Below, in pieces: positions 50,370 to 59,138 of a stretch of DNA of 64,000 nt (position 1 is the first letter of the stretch; each line of letters starts with the position of its first letter). The DNA is from CAYVIB01 sp964451365. Lineage in GTDB: Bacteria > Pseudomonadota > Gammaproteobacteria > Pseudomonadales > Cellvibrionaceae. The translations under genes and the position numbers were made by a program. The DNA lies in contig CAYVIB010000005.1 of NCBI GenBank assembly GCA_964451365.1, positions 124,001 through 188,000 of the forward strand, in the 5' to 3' direction. The notes under the pieces were generated by a model. It made no database searches and had not been told where the DNA came from. It saw only the letters and a program-made list of their open reading frames with translations.

Positions 50370-51515
50370 TTATTCGATTGCGGAAACCGTCGGGGCTTCA
50401 TACTCAGGCAATTCCTCCAGCGACTCTTCATCCAGGGTCGTTTCCCACACGAGTTCGTCGCCGGAAACGCGTATTTCGCTGGCGTTGGCATAGACATCCT
50501 TATCGCCTATATCCCAAAATCCGCCAACGCCGACGACCAACCCGGTAATGGCTCCATCCGCGCCAAAGATCACTTCCTCAACTTCGCCAATATCCTCACC
50601 GCTCAGGTTGACCACGTGTCGGTCTTCCAGGTCTTCCGCTGTGAGATCGGGTACGTCTGTGATTGCAATGATAGTGGTGGTGGTTCCGTCCGCCTGAGCC
50701 TGATCACCCGCGGTGCCACTCTGCTGGCCCTGATTTCCCTGGCCGGTGCTTCCTGCCAACTCCTGATCCTGTTGCTGGCCTGACTGCTGTCCCTGGCTGC
50801 CGGCCATTTCATCCTGTCCTTGTCCCTGTTGCTGTCCCTGTTGGTCGGCAGCCAAGCTCTGGTCCTGCTCCTGTTGATCAGAGGCTATATCCGCCGGTCC
50901 CGCATCCTGCGTTTCCTGCTCGTAGCTTTCAGCCACAGCGTCCGTGTCCTGCTCGTCATAGTATTCCGCCGAGCCGGGATCCGCGCTACGGTCGGTCAGC
51001 AGTTCCTGATCCTCCATGGCCTGCTGGTCGCTCTGGCTTTGGCTGGACCCGGTTTGGCTAAGCTCCTGCCCCTGGTCCGGGCTCTGGTTTTGGTCTGGGC
51101 TTTGGCTTTGGCTCAATTCCTGGTTTTGGGATTGGGCCTGAGCCTGGCTAATACTGCTTCCCGGTTGTTCCGCCAGCGTGGTAATAAAAATGACATACTC
51201 GTCCGCATCCAGGCCGGCGTCCTGATTGCGATCGTGTTGGTCCATCACATCCTGTTCCTGCCAGCCCGCTCTGTTGAGTTCATCGTCATAAATGGCATAG
51301 ATCTCCGTCCATACCAGGCGTTGGTCCTGATTTTGGTCAACCTCGGAAAACCGGGGCGCATTCACTTGCTGTTGGTTTTGGTGCTGGCTTGATGGATCAC
51401 TGGTACTTTGGCTTTCGCCAGCTGCATAAGCGCCCGCGGTACCTACCAGCAGCCCAGCTGCACTCAGGCTAATCAGTCTGTTCAAATACTTCATCTTTCC
51501 TGGAATTTTATTCAT
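50370..51515 (-). CDS. Exported EF-hand, Gln-rich, PRC-barrel protein
   Basis: 381-residue protein with signal peptide (LISLSAAGLLVGTAGAYAAG near residues 14-33). Two EF-hand-like loops follow, DQNQDQRLVWTE near 60 and DRNQDAGLDADE near 95. A Gln-, Ser- and Asp-rich low-complexity stretch runs from about 120 to 265 (SQSQSPDQNQSP, QQGQQQGQGQDE). The C-terminal 100 residues form a PRC-barrel domain (EDRHVVNLSGEDIGEVEEV, GVGGFWDIGDKDVY). PRC barrels bind RNA, photosynthetic centres or partner proteins. The start at 51515 follows AGGAGGAGGT; the frame runs 27 bp further upstream. The low-complexity part creates long open antisense frames that are not genes. Confidence 0.8.
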   Translation of the reverse strand: MNKIPGKMKYLNRLISLSAAGLLVGTAGAYAAGESQSTSDPSSQHQNQQQVNAPRFSEVDQNQDQRLVWTEIYAIYDDELNRAGWQEQDVMDQHDRNQDAGLDADEYVIFITTLAEQPGSSISQAQAQSQNQELSQSQSPDQNQSPDQGQELSQTGSSQSQSDQQAMEDQELLTDRSADPGSAEYYDEQDTDAVAESYEQETQDAGPADIASDQQEQDQSLAADQQGQQQGQGQDEMAGSQGQQSGQQQDQELAGSTGQGNQGQQSGTAGDQAQADGTTTTIIAITDVPDLTAEDLEDRHVVNLSGEDIGEVEEVIFGADGAITGLVVGVGGFWDIGDKDVYANASEIRVSGDELVWETTLDEESLEELPEYEAPTVSAIE

Positions 51516-51922
51516 GGCATACCTCCTCCTGGTTAGGTTCATCCCGTTAGTGCCTTCCGTCAGGCAAAAAAATAATTTCCGGTGGCACTGCTTTTCGGAC
51601 TGTTAATTTACTTGCATCAGCCTTGCCAATTTGTTGGTTTATAAATAACGGAGGTTTTTTTTCATGACAAAGGGAGCAAAAAGCGTTACCCGAAAACATT
51701 GCGCTGTGTAAATTAATATTTACAACGCAATAGGGAGGACATGTTTTGAAAATTGTGCAGGCCAGCGTAATTTAGTGAAAATTTAGGAACCCGCGGCAGG
51801 TGAAACAAAATAAAGTGCAATGGAACTTTTAGGGAAAAACGGAATTCAAAAAAAGATGTGGGCTGCGAACCGCGCTAGGGCAGAGGGTCGCGTTTTTTAT
51901 CCGTGCTCAAACGAGCGGTCGT
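51516..51922. other. Gene-poor gap before the lytic transglycosylase gene
   Basis: About 400 bp with no recognisable gene. A 15-residue plus-strand frame (MTKGAKSVTRKHCAV, 51664-51711) follows a GGAGG site at 51650-51654 and might be a leader or chance. AT-rich stretches at 51600-51720 could hold the promoter of the PRC-barrel gene. Confidence 0.4.
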
Positions 51923-52522
51923 CTACCGCCAGTTCTTTTCCCACGCCACCATGACTTTTTCCGGATACCAGTATTTGCCGTAGCTGCCGTTATAGCGCGC
52001 GAGTGCTTCTCCCCAGTTGCCTTTGGCCCGGTCGAGATAATGTTTGAGAATGGTACAACCGTATTGCAGGTTGGTTTTCAGGTTCATCAGGTTATCGTTT
52101 TCCCGTCCGATTTCATTTTTCCAGAAGGGCATCACCTGCATCATTCCCTGCGCACCCACCACTGAGATGGCATAACGGTCGAAACGACTTTCCACTTCAA
52201 TGACCGCCAAGACAAACTCCGGTGGGATATCCACCTGCTTTGCCGCGCGATGAACTTCCTTGAGTATGGTCAGGCGTTCGTCCGGGTCCTTGACGAACTT
52301 CTCCAGCACCGTGGACTTGTCAACCAGCCAGACCTCGGCATCGAAGCGATCGACAAAACTGTCGGCCTCCGCGATGGTAAGTTTGAGCTTCTCGCGCAGC
52401 TCCGGATCGATATCCTGCTGCGCGATTACCGAGGGGGAAATTATTAACAGGAATGCCGCGAGCCAGCCGAGCAGGGCACGCGGCAGTCTTGGATGGTTTG
52501 TTATTGGTTTTTCTTTTGCCAT
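51923..52522 (-). CDS. Lytic transglycosylase-like protein (SLT domain)
   Basis: 199-residue exported protein with signal segment ALLGWLAAFLLIISPSVIA. The lysozyme-like SLT domain spans about residues 90-185: FVLAVIEVESRFDRYAISVVGAQGMMQVMPFW with the catalytic Glu in VESRFD, then NLQYGCTILKHYLDRA and ARYNGSYGKYWYPEKV. It cleaves peptidoglycan to 1,6-anhydro-muropeptides, substrates of the AmpG-AmpD pathway encoded elsewhere in this window. It lies 12 bp downstream of proS, a usual pairing. Confidence 0.92.
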   Translation of the reverse strand: MAKEKPITNHPRLPRALLGWLAAFLLIISPSVIAQQDIDPELREKLKLTIAEADSFVDRFDAEVWLVDKSTVLEKFVKDPDERLTILKEVHRAAKQVDIPPEFVLAVIEVESRFDRYAISVVGAQGMMQVMPFWKNEIGRENDNLMNLKTNLQYGCTILKHYLDRAKGNWGEALARYNGSYGKYWYPEKVMVAWEKNWR

Positions 52523-52534
52523 TGGCGATTGAAA

Positions 52535-54271
52535 TCAGTTGCGGCCAATCTTCTCTTTCAGTAATCCGATAATGTTATCCAGGCCAATATCCTGGCTCTC
52601 CGTTTCCGTGCGAGCCCGGTATTCCACCGTGTTATTCTCGAGGCCCCGGTCGCCCACGACAATGCGGTGGGGAATTCCCATCAGCTCCACATCCGCCAGC
52701 ATCACACCCAGGCGCGCTTTGGCTTCGTCCATCAGCAGTACGTCCAGGCCCGCTTCCCTTAAAGAGTTATAGAGGCTTTCGCTGGCTTGTGCAACCTGGG
52801 GCGATTTGTGGGGGTTGATGGGAATGATCGCCACTTCGAAAGGGGCGATGGATATTGGCCAGATAATGCCGTTGTCGTCGTGGTTTTGTTCGATGGCGGC
52901 GGCAACAATGCGGGTTACGCCGATACCGTAGCAGCCCATGATCAGCGTCTGGTCGCGCCCGTTTTCATCCAGCACACCTGCTTTCATGGCGGCTGAGTAC
53001 TTGGTGCCCAACTGGAAAATATGGCCTACTTCGATGCCGCGCTTGATCTCCAGTGTGCCTTTTCCGTCCGGGCTGGGATCGCCGATCCGCACGTTGCGGA
53101 TATCTTCCACCGCGTTCACCTTGATTGCCGGGTCATCCCAGTTAACGCCGGTGAGATGGAAATCATTTTTATTGGCGCCGCAGGCAAAATTAACACTGGC
53201 CGCGGCGGCGCGATCGACAATAACCGGAATCTTCAGGTTCACCGGCCCAAGCGAACCCACATCCACGCCCAGTTCATTTTTAATGCGCGTTTCGTCGGCA
53301 AACGTCAGCGGGCTTGCCACCTGGAGCAGCTTGGCGGCTTTGATAGCATTCAGGCTGTGATCGCCGCGCAGTACCAGCGCAATCAGGGGCGGCGTTTCGT
53401 CTTCGCTTTCGGTTCGCCCCAACACGATCAGTGTTTTTACCGTCTGGCTGGCCGGTATACCGAGATGGGCCGCAACCTCTTCGATGGTTTTTTTCCCAGG
53501 GGTGGCTACTTCCGCCATGGTTTGCGGAGTAAAACCTTCGGGCATTTCCGGCGCGACCGCTTCGGCGAGTTCCACGTTGGCGGCATAACCGCCCTCAGTG
53601 CTGAAAGCAATATCATCCTCGCCGCTGTCGGCCAGTACGTGGAATTCGTGCGAACCGGAACCGCCAATCGAGCCGGTATCCGCCAGTACGGGGCGATAAT
53701 CCAGGCCGATGCGGTCAAAAATGTTGCAGTAAGTCCGGTGCATCAGGTCATAAGTTTCCTGCAGGGATTCCTGGCTCAGGTGAAAACTGTAAGCATCCTT
53801 CATAATGAACTCACGCGAGCGCATCACACCAAATCGCGGCCGCACCTCGTCGCGGAACTTGGTCTGGATCTGGTAAAAATTTGCCGGTAGTTGCTTATAG
53901 CTTTTGATTTCGTTGCGGATCAGGTCGGTAATCACTTCCTCGTGTGTCGGCCCCAGGCAAAACGGCCTTTCGTGACGGTCGTGCAGGCGCAACAGCTCCG
54001 GCCCGTACTGTTGCCAACGACCGGATTCCTCCCATAGTTCCGAAGGCTGTACCACAGGCATCAATACTTCCTGGGCGCCGGACCTGTCCATTTCCTCGCG
54101 GATGATGCGCTCCACCTTGCGCAGCACCTTCAGGCCCAGCGGCAGCCAGGTATAGAGGCCGGATGCCAGCTTGCGGATCAAACCGGCGCGCAGCATGAGT
54201 TTGTGGCTGATCACTTCGGCGTCGGCCGGCGTTTCTTTTTGGGTGGCTATAAGATATTGACTTGCGCGCAT
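52535..54271 (-). CDS. proS: Prolyl-tRNA synthetase
   Basis: Class II aminoacyl-tRNA synthetase of 578 residues charging tRNA-Pro. Motif 1 region near LASGLYTWLPLGLKVLRKVE, motif 2 near FYQIQTKFRDEVRPRFGVMR, and motif 3 near GIGVTRIVAAAIEQ. The long insertion between motifs 2 and 3 (about residues 235-390) is the YbaK-like editing domain that removes mischarged Ala, marking the bacterial type. The C-terminal anticodon-binding domain follows. ATG at 54271. The HIT-protein gene is divergent, 93 bp away. Confidence 0.97.
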   Translation of the reverse strand: MRASQYLIATQKETPADAEVISHKLMLRAGLIRKLASGLYTWLPLGLKVLRKVERIIREEMDRSGAQEVLMPVVQPSELWEESGRWQQYGPELLRLHDRHERPFCLGPTHEEVITDLIRNEIKSYKQLPANFYQIQTKFRDEVRPRFGVMRSREFIMKDAYSFHLSQESLQETYDLMHRTYCNIFDRIGLDYRPVLADTGSIGGSGSHEFHVLADSGEDDIAFSTEGGYAANVELAEAVAPEMPEGFTPQTMAEVATPGKKTIEEVAAHLGIPASQTVKTLIVLGRTESEDETPPLIALVLRGDHSLNAIKAAKLLQVASPLTFADETRIKNELGVDVGSLGPVNLKIPVIVDRAAAASVNFACGANKNDFHLTGVNWDDPAIKVNAVEDIRNVRIGDPSPDGKGTLEIKRGIEVGHIFQLGTKYSAAMKAGVLDENGRDQTLIMGCYGIGVTRIVAAAIEQNHDDNGIIWPISIAPFEVAIIPINPHKSPQVAQASESLYNSLREAGLDVLLMDEAKARLGVMLADVELMGIPHRIVVGDRGLENNTVEYRARTETESQDIGLDNIIGLLKEKIGRN

Positions 54272-54364
54272 GGGAACCCTTGTAATTTTTTACCGTAAAT
54301 GATTTGGTATATGGTCGAAAAGAGGCATATTCTAAGGTGAGAGACATTATTGAGGAATAGCAAT

Positions 54365-54832
54365 ATGTTTGAACTGCACCCGCAACTGAAAAAAGATACA
54401 GTAATTGTCGGCCAGTTTAAGTTGTCATTGGTGCTATTGCATCGGGACGCCAACTATCCTTGGTGTATTCTGGTTCCCAAACGGGAGAAGGTGCGGGAAA
54501 TTCATCATCTGCTCGATGAGGATCAGGTTCAGCTGATTCGCGAGTCTTCCCATCTCTCCGAAGTGATGACTTCGTTATTTGCGCCCACCACGATGAATAT
54601 TGCCGAACTGGGTAACCTGGTACCGCAGCTCCACGTTCATCATGTCGCCAGGTATGAAGGTGACCCCGCCTGGCCGAAAGCAATCTGGGGAACCTGCCCG
54701 CCGGCCGAATACGAGCCCGATGCATTGGCGGAGCGTGTCACACGTCTGCATGCCTCACTCGTGGGTGAGGGCTTCAAGGCCTACGACAGCGGCGATGACA
54801 ATGGGTCGGTTAATCCGGGTTACACGCCATGA
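54365..54832 (+). CDS. HIT-domain protein
   Basis: 155-residue cytoplasmic nucleotide-binding protein of the histidine-triad superfamily. The triad region reads PQLHVHHVARYEGDPAWPKAIWG near residues 88-108, which is the HXHXH motif in a variant form. Substrates in the superfamily are nucleoside phosphoramidates or dinucleotides; the specific one is unknown. ATG 54365 follows TGAGGA; the frame opens 15 bp upstream. It ends at a shared bidirectional terminator. Confidence 0.88.
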   Translation: MFELHPQLKKDTVIVGQFKLSLVLLHRDANYPWCILVPKREKVREIHHLLDEDQVQLIRESSHLSEVMTSLFAPTTMNIAELGNLVPQLHVHHVARYEGDPAWPKAIWGTCPPAEYEPDALAERVTRLHASLVGEGFKAYDSGDDNGSVNPGYTP

Positions 54833-54860
54833 GGTTCTTCATCATCAACCGATAAACAAA

Positions 54861-54886
54861 AAAGCCCGCGAATGCGGGCTTTTTTT
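54861..54886. terminator. Bidirectional terminator between HIT and HU-like genes
   Basis: Perfect stem AAAGCCCGC/GCGGGCTTT with loop GAAT, flanked by A-run and T-run. It can end both convergent transcripts. Confidence 0.92.
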
Positions 54887-54903
54887 GATCTGCGTGAAGA
54901 GGT

Positions 54904-55365
54904 TTAGCCTGCCATTTCCTTCAGTTTTTTCAACGGTCGGATCTTGACTTGAGTGCTGGCGGGCTTGGCTTTAAAGACAGTTTCTTCACCGGTGAACGGG
55001 TTGATGCCTTTACGAGCCTTGCGGGCCGGCTTCTTGATGCAGGCGATCTTGAACAGGCCGGGCATAACAAATTCACCTGGACCTTTCTTCGATACATGCG
55101 CGTCAATAATATTGGTCAACTCATCCAACACTGACTGAACCTGCTTTCTGGAGAGCTCCGTGCTTTCGCTGATGTGGTTCAGCATATCGCTCTTGGAGAA
55201 GCGATCTTTTACCGCGCCGAGCTTTTTCGCTGGTGCGGCAGCTTTTTTGGCCGGGGCTTTTTTGGCAGCCGCTTTTTTAGCGGGAGCTTTTTTTGCTGCT
55301 GCTTTCTTTGCCGGGGCCTTCTTCGCTTTCGCTGGAGCTTTCTTGCTTGCTTTACGTGCAGCCAT
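54904..55365 (-). CDS. HU-family DNA-binding protein with histone-H1-like N-terminal tail
   Basis: 153-residue nucleoid protein. Residues 1-50 are almost only Lys, Ala and Pro in repeats such as KKAPAKKAAA (about five copies), like eukaryotic histone H1 tails and the AlgP protein of Pseudomonas. Residues 56-150 are an HU/IHF domain: FSKSDMLNHISESTELSRKQ, then GPGEFVMPGLFKIACIKKPA, and RKGINPFTGEETVFKAKP with the DNA-binding beta arm. It would bind and compact DNA, perhaps with sequence-independent bridging by the tail. ATG 55365 begins MAARKASKK. Confidence 0.9.
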   Translation of the reverse strand: MAARKASKKAPAKAKKAPAKKAAAKKAPAKKAAAKKAPAKKAAAPAKKLGAVKDRFSKSDMLNHISESTELSRKQVQSVLDELTNIIDAHVSKKGPGEFVMPGLFKIACIKKPARKARKGINPFTGEETVFKAKPASTQVKIRPLKKLKEMAG

Positions 55366-56019
55366 AGGTATTAACCTCGTTATTGATTCTTATGTTTTCA
55401 GAAAAAGTTTGAGTGAATCCTGACGCGACCATAGTGAAAAATAACCCGGCGAGCGAGTGCCAAAATTGAGTGTCTCACTAACGTTGGCGCGTTTCAGGCG
55501 TATATATAGATTATTCGGCGTTTTGCAGCAACAAAAAACTCTCTATTTTCAGTACTTTTTTTCAATTTTTTCGTTTTTGGCCTGCATTACTACCCTTTTT
55601 TAGCAAAGATTGTCGGAACTTTTGACAGATCATGTCTTGCGGGTACAAAAGGGTGGACTTATTTAACAGGTTTACTTTTCCCTGATTCAACTTAAAACGG
55701 TCATTAATCACCACACTTCTGGTGAAGAGCATGCGCCCCTCGGATGTCGTTAATGGCGAACATCAGCCGGCGCGGAGTCCAATCGACTATCCACGCCTGT
55801 TAAGGCGAGGTGGGGTTCTTTGGACTGGGCACTATTGCAAGCGGGCTCTTTTGACCCCATTTAGGCGGACGCCAATGCCCGGTTTCCGGCAGCTCCCCGG
55901 TTTGAATTGATACCTTCATGTCCTGGGGAGGCTTGGGGTATAATGCCCGGCCGTTTTCCGGGCCGGCAGCGTTTTACAGGTTGTAACGGTCAACTGGAAG
56001 CATTTTTAAAGGGTTATAT
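55366..56019. other. Gene-poor gap upstream of fmdB-aspS
   Basis: About 650 bp with no supportable gene; plus-strand frames 55722-55910 and 55907-56131 show no protein character. A TATAAT at 55939-55944 (in GGGGTATAATGCCCGG) may be the -10 of the fmdB-aspS promoter, without a clear -35. AT-rich DNA at 55500-55620 lies upstream of the HU-like gene. Confidence 0.45.
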
Positions 56020-56358
56020 ATGCCAATATACGAGTATAAATGCACGGCTTGCGAGCACGAATTTGAGGCAATCCAGAAATTCAGCGATGAGCCCCTGCTT
56101 GTTTGTCCCGGTTGTAATGAGGAAGCACTGAAGAAGAAAATCTCTGCCGCGGCTTTTCGCCTCAAAGGCGGTGGCTGGTATGAGACAGACTTCAAATCAG
56201 GCAACAAGAAGAACCTGGCCGGTGAATCCGACAAGCCGAAGGACGGTGCGAAATCGGAGAAGGCGGAGTCGAAGGGTAGTTCCCCGTCGGGGGGAGAGGC
56301 CTCGGCAAAGTCCGGTAGCTCGGCAAAAGAAAGCAGCAAGCCCGCATCGCCGGCTTAG
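56020..56358 (+). CDS. FmdB-family zinc-ribbon protein
   Basis: 112-residue protein. The first 42 residues are the zinc ribbon MPIYEYKCTACEHEFEAIQK with CTAC and later CPGC pairs (four zinc ligands). The rest is a Lys-, Ser- and Ala-rich tail, low complexity and probably disordered. The family was named from formamidase-cluster regulators; its general role is unknown. It is commonly next to aspS, as here, and probably shares a promoter with aspS and yebC. Confidence 0.93.
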   Translation: MPIYEYKCTACEHEFEAIQKFSDEPLLVCPGCNEEALKKKISAAAFRLKGGGWYETDFKSGNKKNLAGESDKPKDGAKSEKAESKGSSPSGGEASAKSGSSAKESSKPASPA

Positions 56359-56448
56359 GAAATCGCGGCGGGAATACAAGTCCGTCGGGCTTTGTATTCC
56401 CGCCTGATCAATTGATTGTTTAGCTGAACGTTTTACAGGAATTAATCC

Positions 56449-58236
56449 ATGCGCAGTATTTATTGTGGCGGTGTCAACACTTCTCATATCGACCAGGAAG
56501 TCACGCTTTGTGGCTGGGTGGATCGCCGCCGCGACCACGGTGGAGTGATCTTTGTCGACCTGCGGGACCGGGACGGCATCGTCCAGGTGGTTTTCGATCC
56601 GGACAGTCAGGATAATTTTGCCCTTGCCGATCGGGTGCGCCCGGAATACGTGTTACAGGTAACCGGAAAGGTGCGGGCGCGCGGCAAGGAAACCGTCAAT
56701 CCAAACATGGCCACCGGAGAAATTGAGGTATACGGTACCGCGCTGCAAATTCTCAACACGGCGAACACGCCGCCGTTTCAGTTGGATTCCCACACCAATG
56801 TTGGTGAAGAAGTCCGGCTAAAGTACCGTTACCTGGACCTGCGCCGCCAGGAAATGCAAAAAAGCCTGCGTTTCAGATCCAAAGTCACCACGGCGATTCG
56901 CAATTATCTCGATAGCGAAGGTTTTCTTGATATTGAGACGCCTATTCTCACCCGGGCAACGCCGGAGGGCGCGCGCGATTACCTGGTGCCGTCGCGCACT
57001 CACGATGGCCATTTTTTTGCGTTGCCGCAATCGCCCCAGCTTTTCAAGCAGTTGTTGATGGTGTCCGGCTTCGACCGTTATTACCAGATTGCCAAATGTT
57101 TCCGCGACGAGGATTTGCGGGCGGACCGGCAACCGGAATTTACCCAGATCGACATCGAAACATCGTTCCTGAACGAAGACGAGATCATGGCGATCACCGA
57201 AAATATGATCCGGGAACTGTTTAAATCCCTGCTGGATGTGGACCTGGGTGAATTTCCGCGCATGCCTTTTGCTGAAGCGATGGAAAAATACGGGTCCGAT
57301 AAGCCGGACCTGCGCATTCCGCTGGAAATGGTTGAAATCAAGGACCTGATGAGCGAGGTGGAATTCAAGGTATTTTCCGGCCCCGCGAAAGATCCCAACG
57401 GTCGCGTAACCGCCATGCGGGTACCGGGTGGCGGCGAAATTCCGCGGCGCCAGATTGACGCTTACACTAAATTTGTCGGAATTTACGGCGCGAAAGGCCT
57501 GGCCTATATCAAGGTCAACGACAAGAACGATCTGCAGGAAGGCCTGCAGTCGCCGATCGTAAAATTCCTGCCGGAAGATGCACTACGCGCTGTATTGGAA
57601 CGCGTTGGGGCGGAAAACGGCGACCTGATTTTCTTCGGCGCCGACAATCACAAAATTGTTTCCGAGGCGCTCGGTGCATTGCGCAACAAGCTCGGTGAAG
57701 ATCTCGACCTTTATACCCGCGAATGGGCGCCTCTGTGGGTGGTGGATTTCCCGATGTTTGAAACCACCGATGAAGGAACGCTGAGCGCACTGCACCATCC
57801 GTTTACCTCGCCTTCCTGCAGTGTCCAGGAGCTTGAGGCCAACCCGGCCGCGGCACTTTCGCGCGCTTACGATATGGTGTTGAACGGTACCGAACTGGGC
57901 GGCGGTTCCATACGTATCCACAGCCAGGAAATGCAACAGGTGGTTTTTCGCATACTCGGTATCGACGAGACCGAACAAAGAGAGAAGTTTGGCTTTCTGC
58001 TGGATGCGCTGCAGTACGGCGCACCGCCGCACGGCGGTTTGGCATTCGGCCTTGACCGCCTGATTATGCTGATGCTCGGCGCCGGGTCGATCCGGGATGT
58101 CATCGCCTTCCCGAAAACCCAGACCGCCGCCTGCCTGATGACCGACGCTCCGGGTCTGGTGGATAGGAAGCAGTTGGACGAACTGAATATACGACTAAAG
58201 GCCAAGCCGCAACAAACTGAAAACAGCGGCGGTTGA
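56449..58236 (+). CDS. aspS: Aspartyl-tRNA synthetase
   Basis: Class IIb synthetase of 595 residues. N-terminal OB-fold anticodon-binding domain (VTLCGWVDRRRDHGGVIFVD near residues 20-39), then catalytic domain with motif 2 (FRDEDLRADRQPEFTQID near 220) and motif 3 (GLAFGLDRLIMLMLG near 535), and the bacterial insertion domain between. The length fits bacterial AspRS. ATG 56449 follows AGGAATTAATCC. Part of fmdB-aspS-yebC. Confidence 0.97.
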   Translation: MRSIYCGGVNTSHIDQEVTLCGWVDRRRDHGGVIFVDLRDRDGIVQVVFDPDSQDNFALADRVRPEYVLQVTGKVRARGKETVNPNMATGEIEVYGTALQILNTANTPPFQLDSHTNVGEEVRLKYRYLDLRRQEMQKSLRFRSKVTTAIRNYLDSEGFLDIETPILTRATPEGARDYLVPSRTHDGHFFALPQSPQLFKQLLMVSGFDRYYQIAKCFRDEDLRADRQPEFTQIDIETSFLNEDEIMAITENMIRELFKSLLDVDLGEFPRMPFAEAMEKYGSDKPDLRIPLEMVEIKDLMSEVEFKVFSGPAKDPNGRVTAMRVPGGGEIPRRQIDAYTKFVGIYGAKGLAYIKVNDKNDLQEGLQSPIVKFLPEDALRAVLERVGAENGDLIFFGADNHKIVSEALGALRNKLGEDLDLYTREWAPLWVVDFPMFETTDEGTLSALHHPFTSPSCSVQELEANPAAALSRAYDMVLNGTELGGGSIRIHSQEMQQVVFRILGIDETEQREKFGFLLDALQYGAPPHGGLAFGLDRLIMLMLGAGSIRDVIAFPKTQTAACLMTDAPGLVDRKQLDELNIRLKAKPQQTENSGG

Positions 58237-58265
58237 TTTTATTTCCGATGGTGGAGGAGTAAGTA

Positions 58266-59006
58266 ATGGCGGGTCATAGTAAGTGGGCCAACACCAAGCA
58301 TAGAAAAGCAGCCCAGGATGCGAAGCGCGCAAAAATTTTTACCAAGATTATTCGTGAGTTGACCGTCGCGGCCAAAAACGGCGGCCTTCCCGAAGATAAT
58401 CCCAAGCTGCGCGCGGTGATGGACAAGGCGCTCAGTGCTAACATGAAGCGCGACACCATCGATAAAGCCATTGCCCGGGGTGCCGGCGGTGCCGAAGGTG
58501 AAAATTACGACGAAATCACCTATGAAGGTTATGGCGTGGGCGGTGTTGCGGTGCTGGTGGAATGCCTGTCGGACAATCGCAATCGTACCGTATCGGAAGT
58601 GCGACATGCTTTTACCAAGCGCGGGGGCAATCTGGGTACCGACGGCTCGGTTTCCTACCTGTTTTCCCGCAAGGGCCAGATTTCATTTGCGCCGGGCGCC
58701 GATGAGGACAGGATCATGGAAGTCGCATTGGAAGCCGGCGCCGAAGATGTGCAAACCAACGATGATGGCTCCATCGATGTCACCACGGCGTTTGAGGATT
58801 ACCTTGCCATAAAGGAAGCCATGGTGGAGGCCGGCCTGGAACCGGCAAATTCCGAAATCACCATGATACCTTCCACCCTGGTGCCCATCACTTCGAAAGA
58901 AGATGCGGATAAAACCATTGCGTTGATCGATATGCTCGAAGACCTGGACGACGTACAGAGCGTTTACACCAACGCCGATATCCCCGACGAGTTTATCGAC
59001 GACTAA
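58266..59006 (+). CDS. yebC: YebC/PmpR family regulatory protein
   Basis: 246-residue cytoplasmic protein starting MAGHSKWANTKHRKAAQDAK. The conserved block GRGxKNxxxD-type AVMDKALSANMKRDTIDKA and the GGxxxxG of RGAGGAEGENYDE are typical. Family members act as transcription regulators (PmpR) and, by recent work, YebC helps translation of stalling proline runs. 29 bp after aspS, usual partner. In many relatives ruvC follows; here it does not. A hairpin repeat with a T-run follows the stop codon. Confidence 0.96.
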   Translation: MAGHSKWANTKHRKAAQDAKRAKIFTKIIRELTVAAKNGGLPEDNPKLRAVMDKALSANMKRDTIDKAIARGAGGAEGENYDEITYEGYGVGGVAVLVECLSDNRNRTVSEVRHAFTKRGGNLGTDGSVSYLFSRKGQISFAPGADEDRIMEVALEAGAEDVQTNDDGSIDVTTAFEDYLAIKEAMVEAGLEPANSEITMIPSTLVPITSKEDADKTIALIDMLEDLDDVQSVYTNADIPDEFIDD

Positions 59007-59014
59007 ACTAGTGT

Positions 59015-59060
59015 GGCGGGTAAGCGATGGCTCGACACTTCGGGCGCCCCCGCCGTTTTT
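59015..59060 (+). repeat. Short hairpin repeat family, copy A (possible yebC terminator)
   Basis: GGCGGGTAAGCGATGG, then ACTTCGGGCGCC and CCCGCC, closing a GGCGGG/CCCGCC stem, and finally GTTTTT. The trailing T-run means this copy could act as the yebC terminator. Related copies lie at 16894-16930 and 18584-18628. Confidence 0.65.
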
Positions 59061-59138
59061 GATGTGCGACAATAAAGTGAGTTTTCACAACTGTTCGCTC
59101 GCAAATTTAATTGCGTTATCCTTCTGGCGTATAACGGT

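Noticed and set aside
50820..51392. 190-codon Leu-rich plus-strand frame opposite the PRC-barrel gene
   Set aside because: It is the complement of the Gln-codon-rich low-complexity region (CAG read as CTG).
55722..55910. 62-codon plus-strand frame upstream of fmdB
   Set aside because: No ribosome-binding site and no conserved character; the next frame overlaps it and also reads through the fmdB start.
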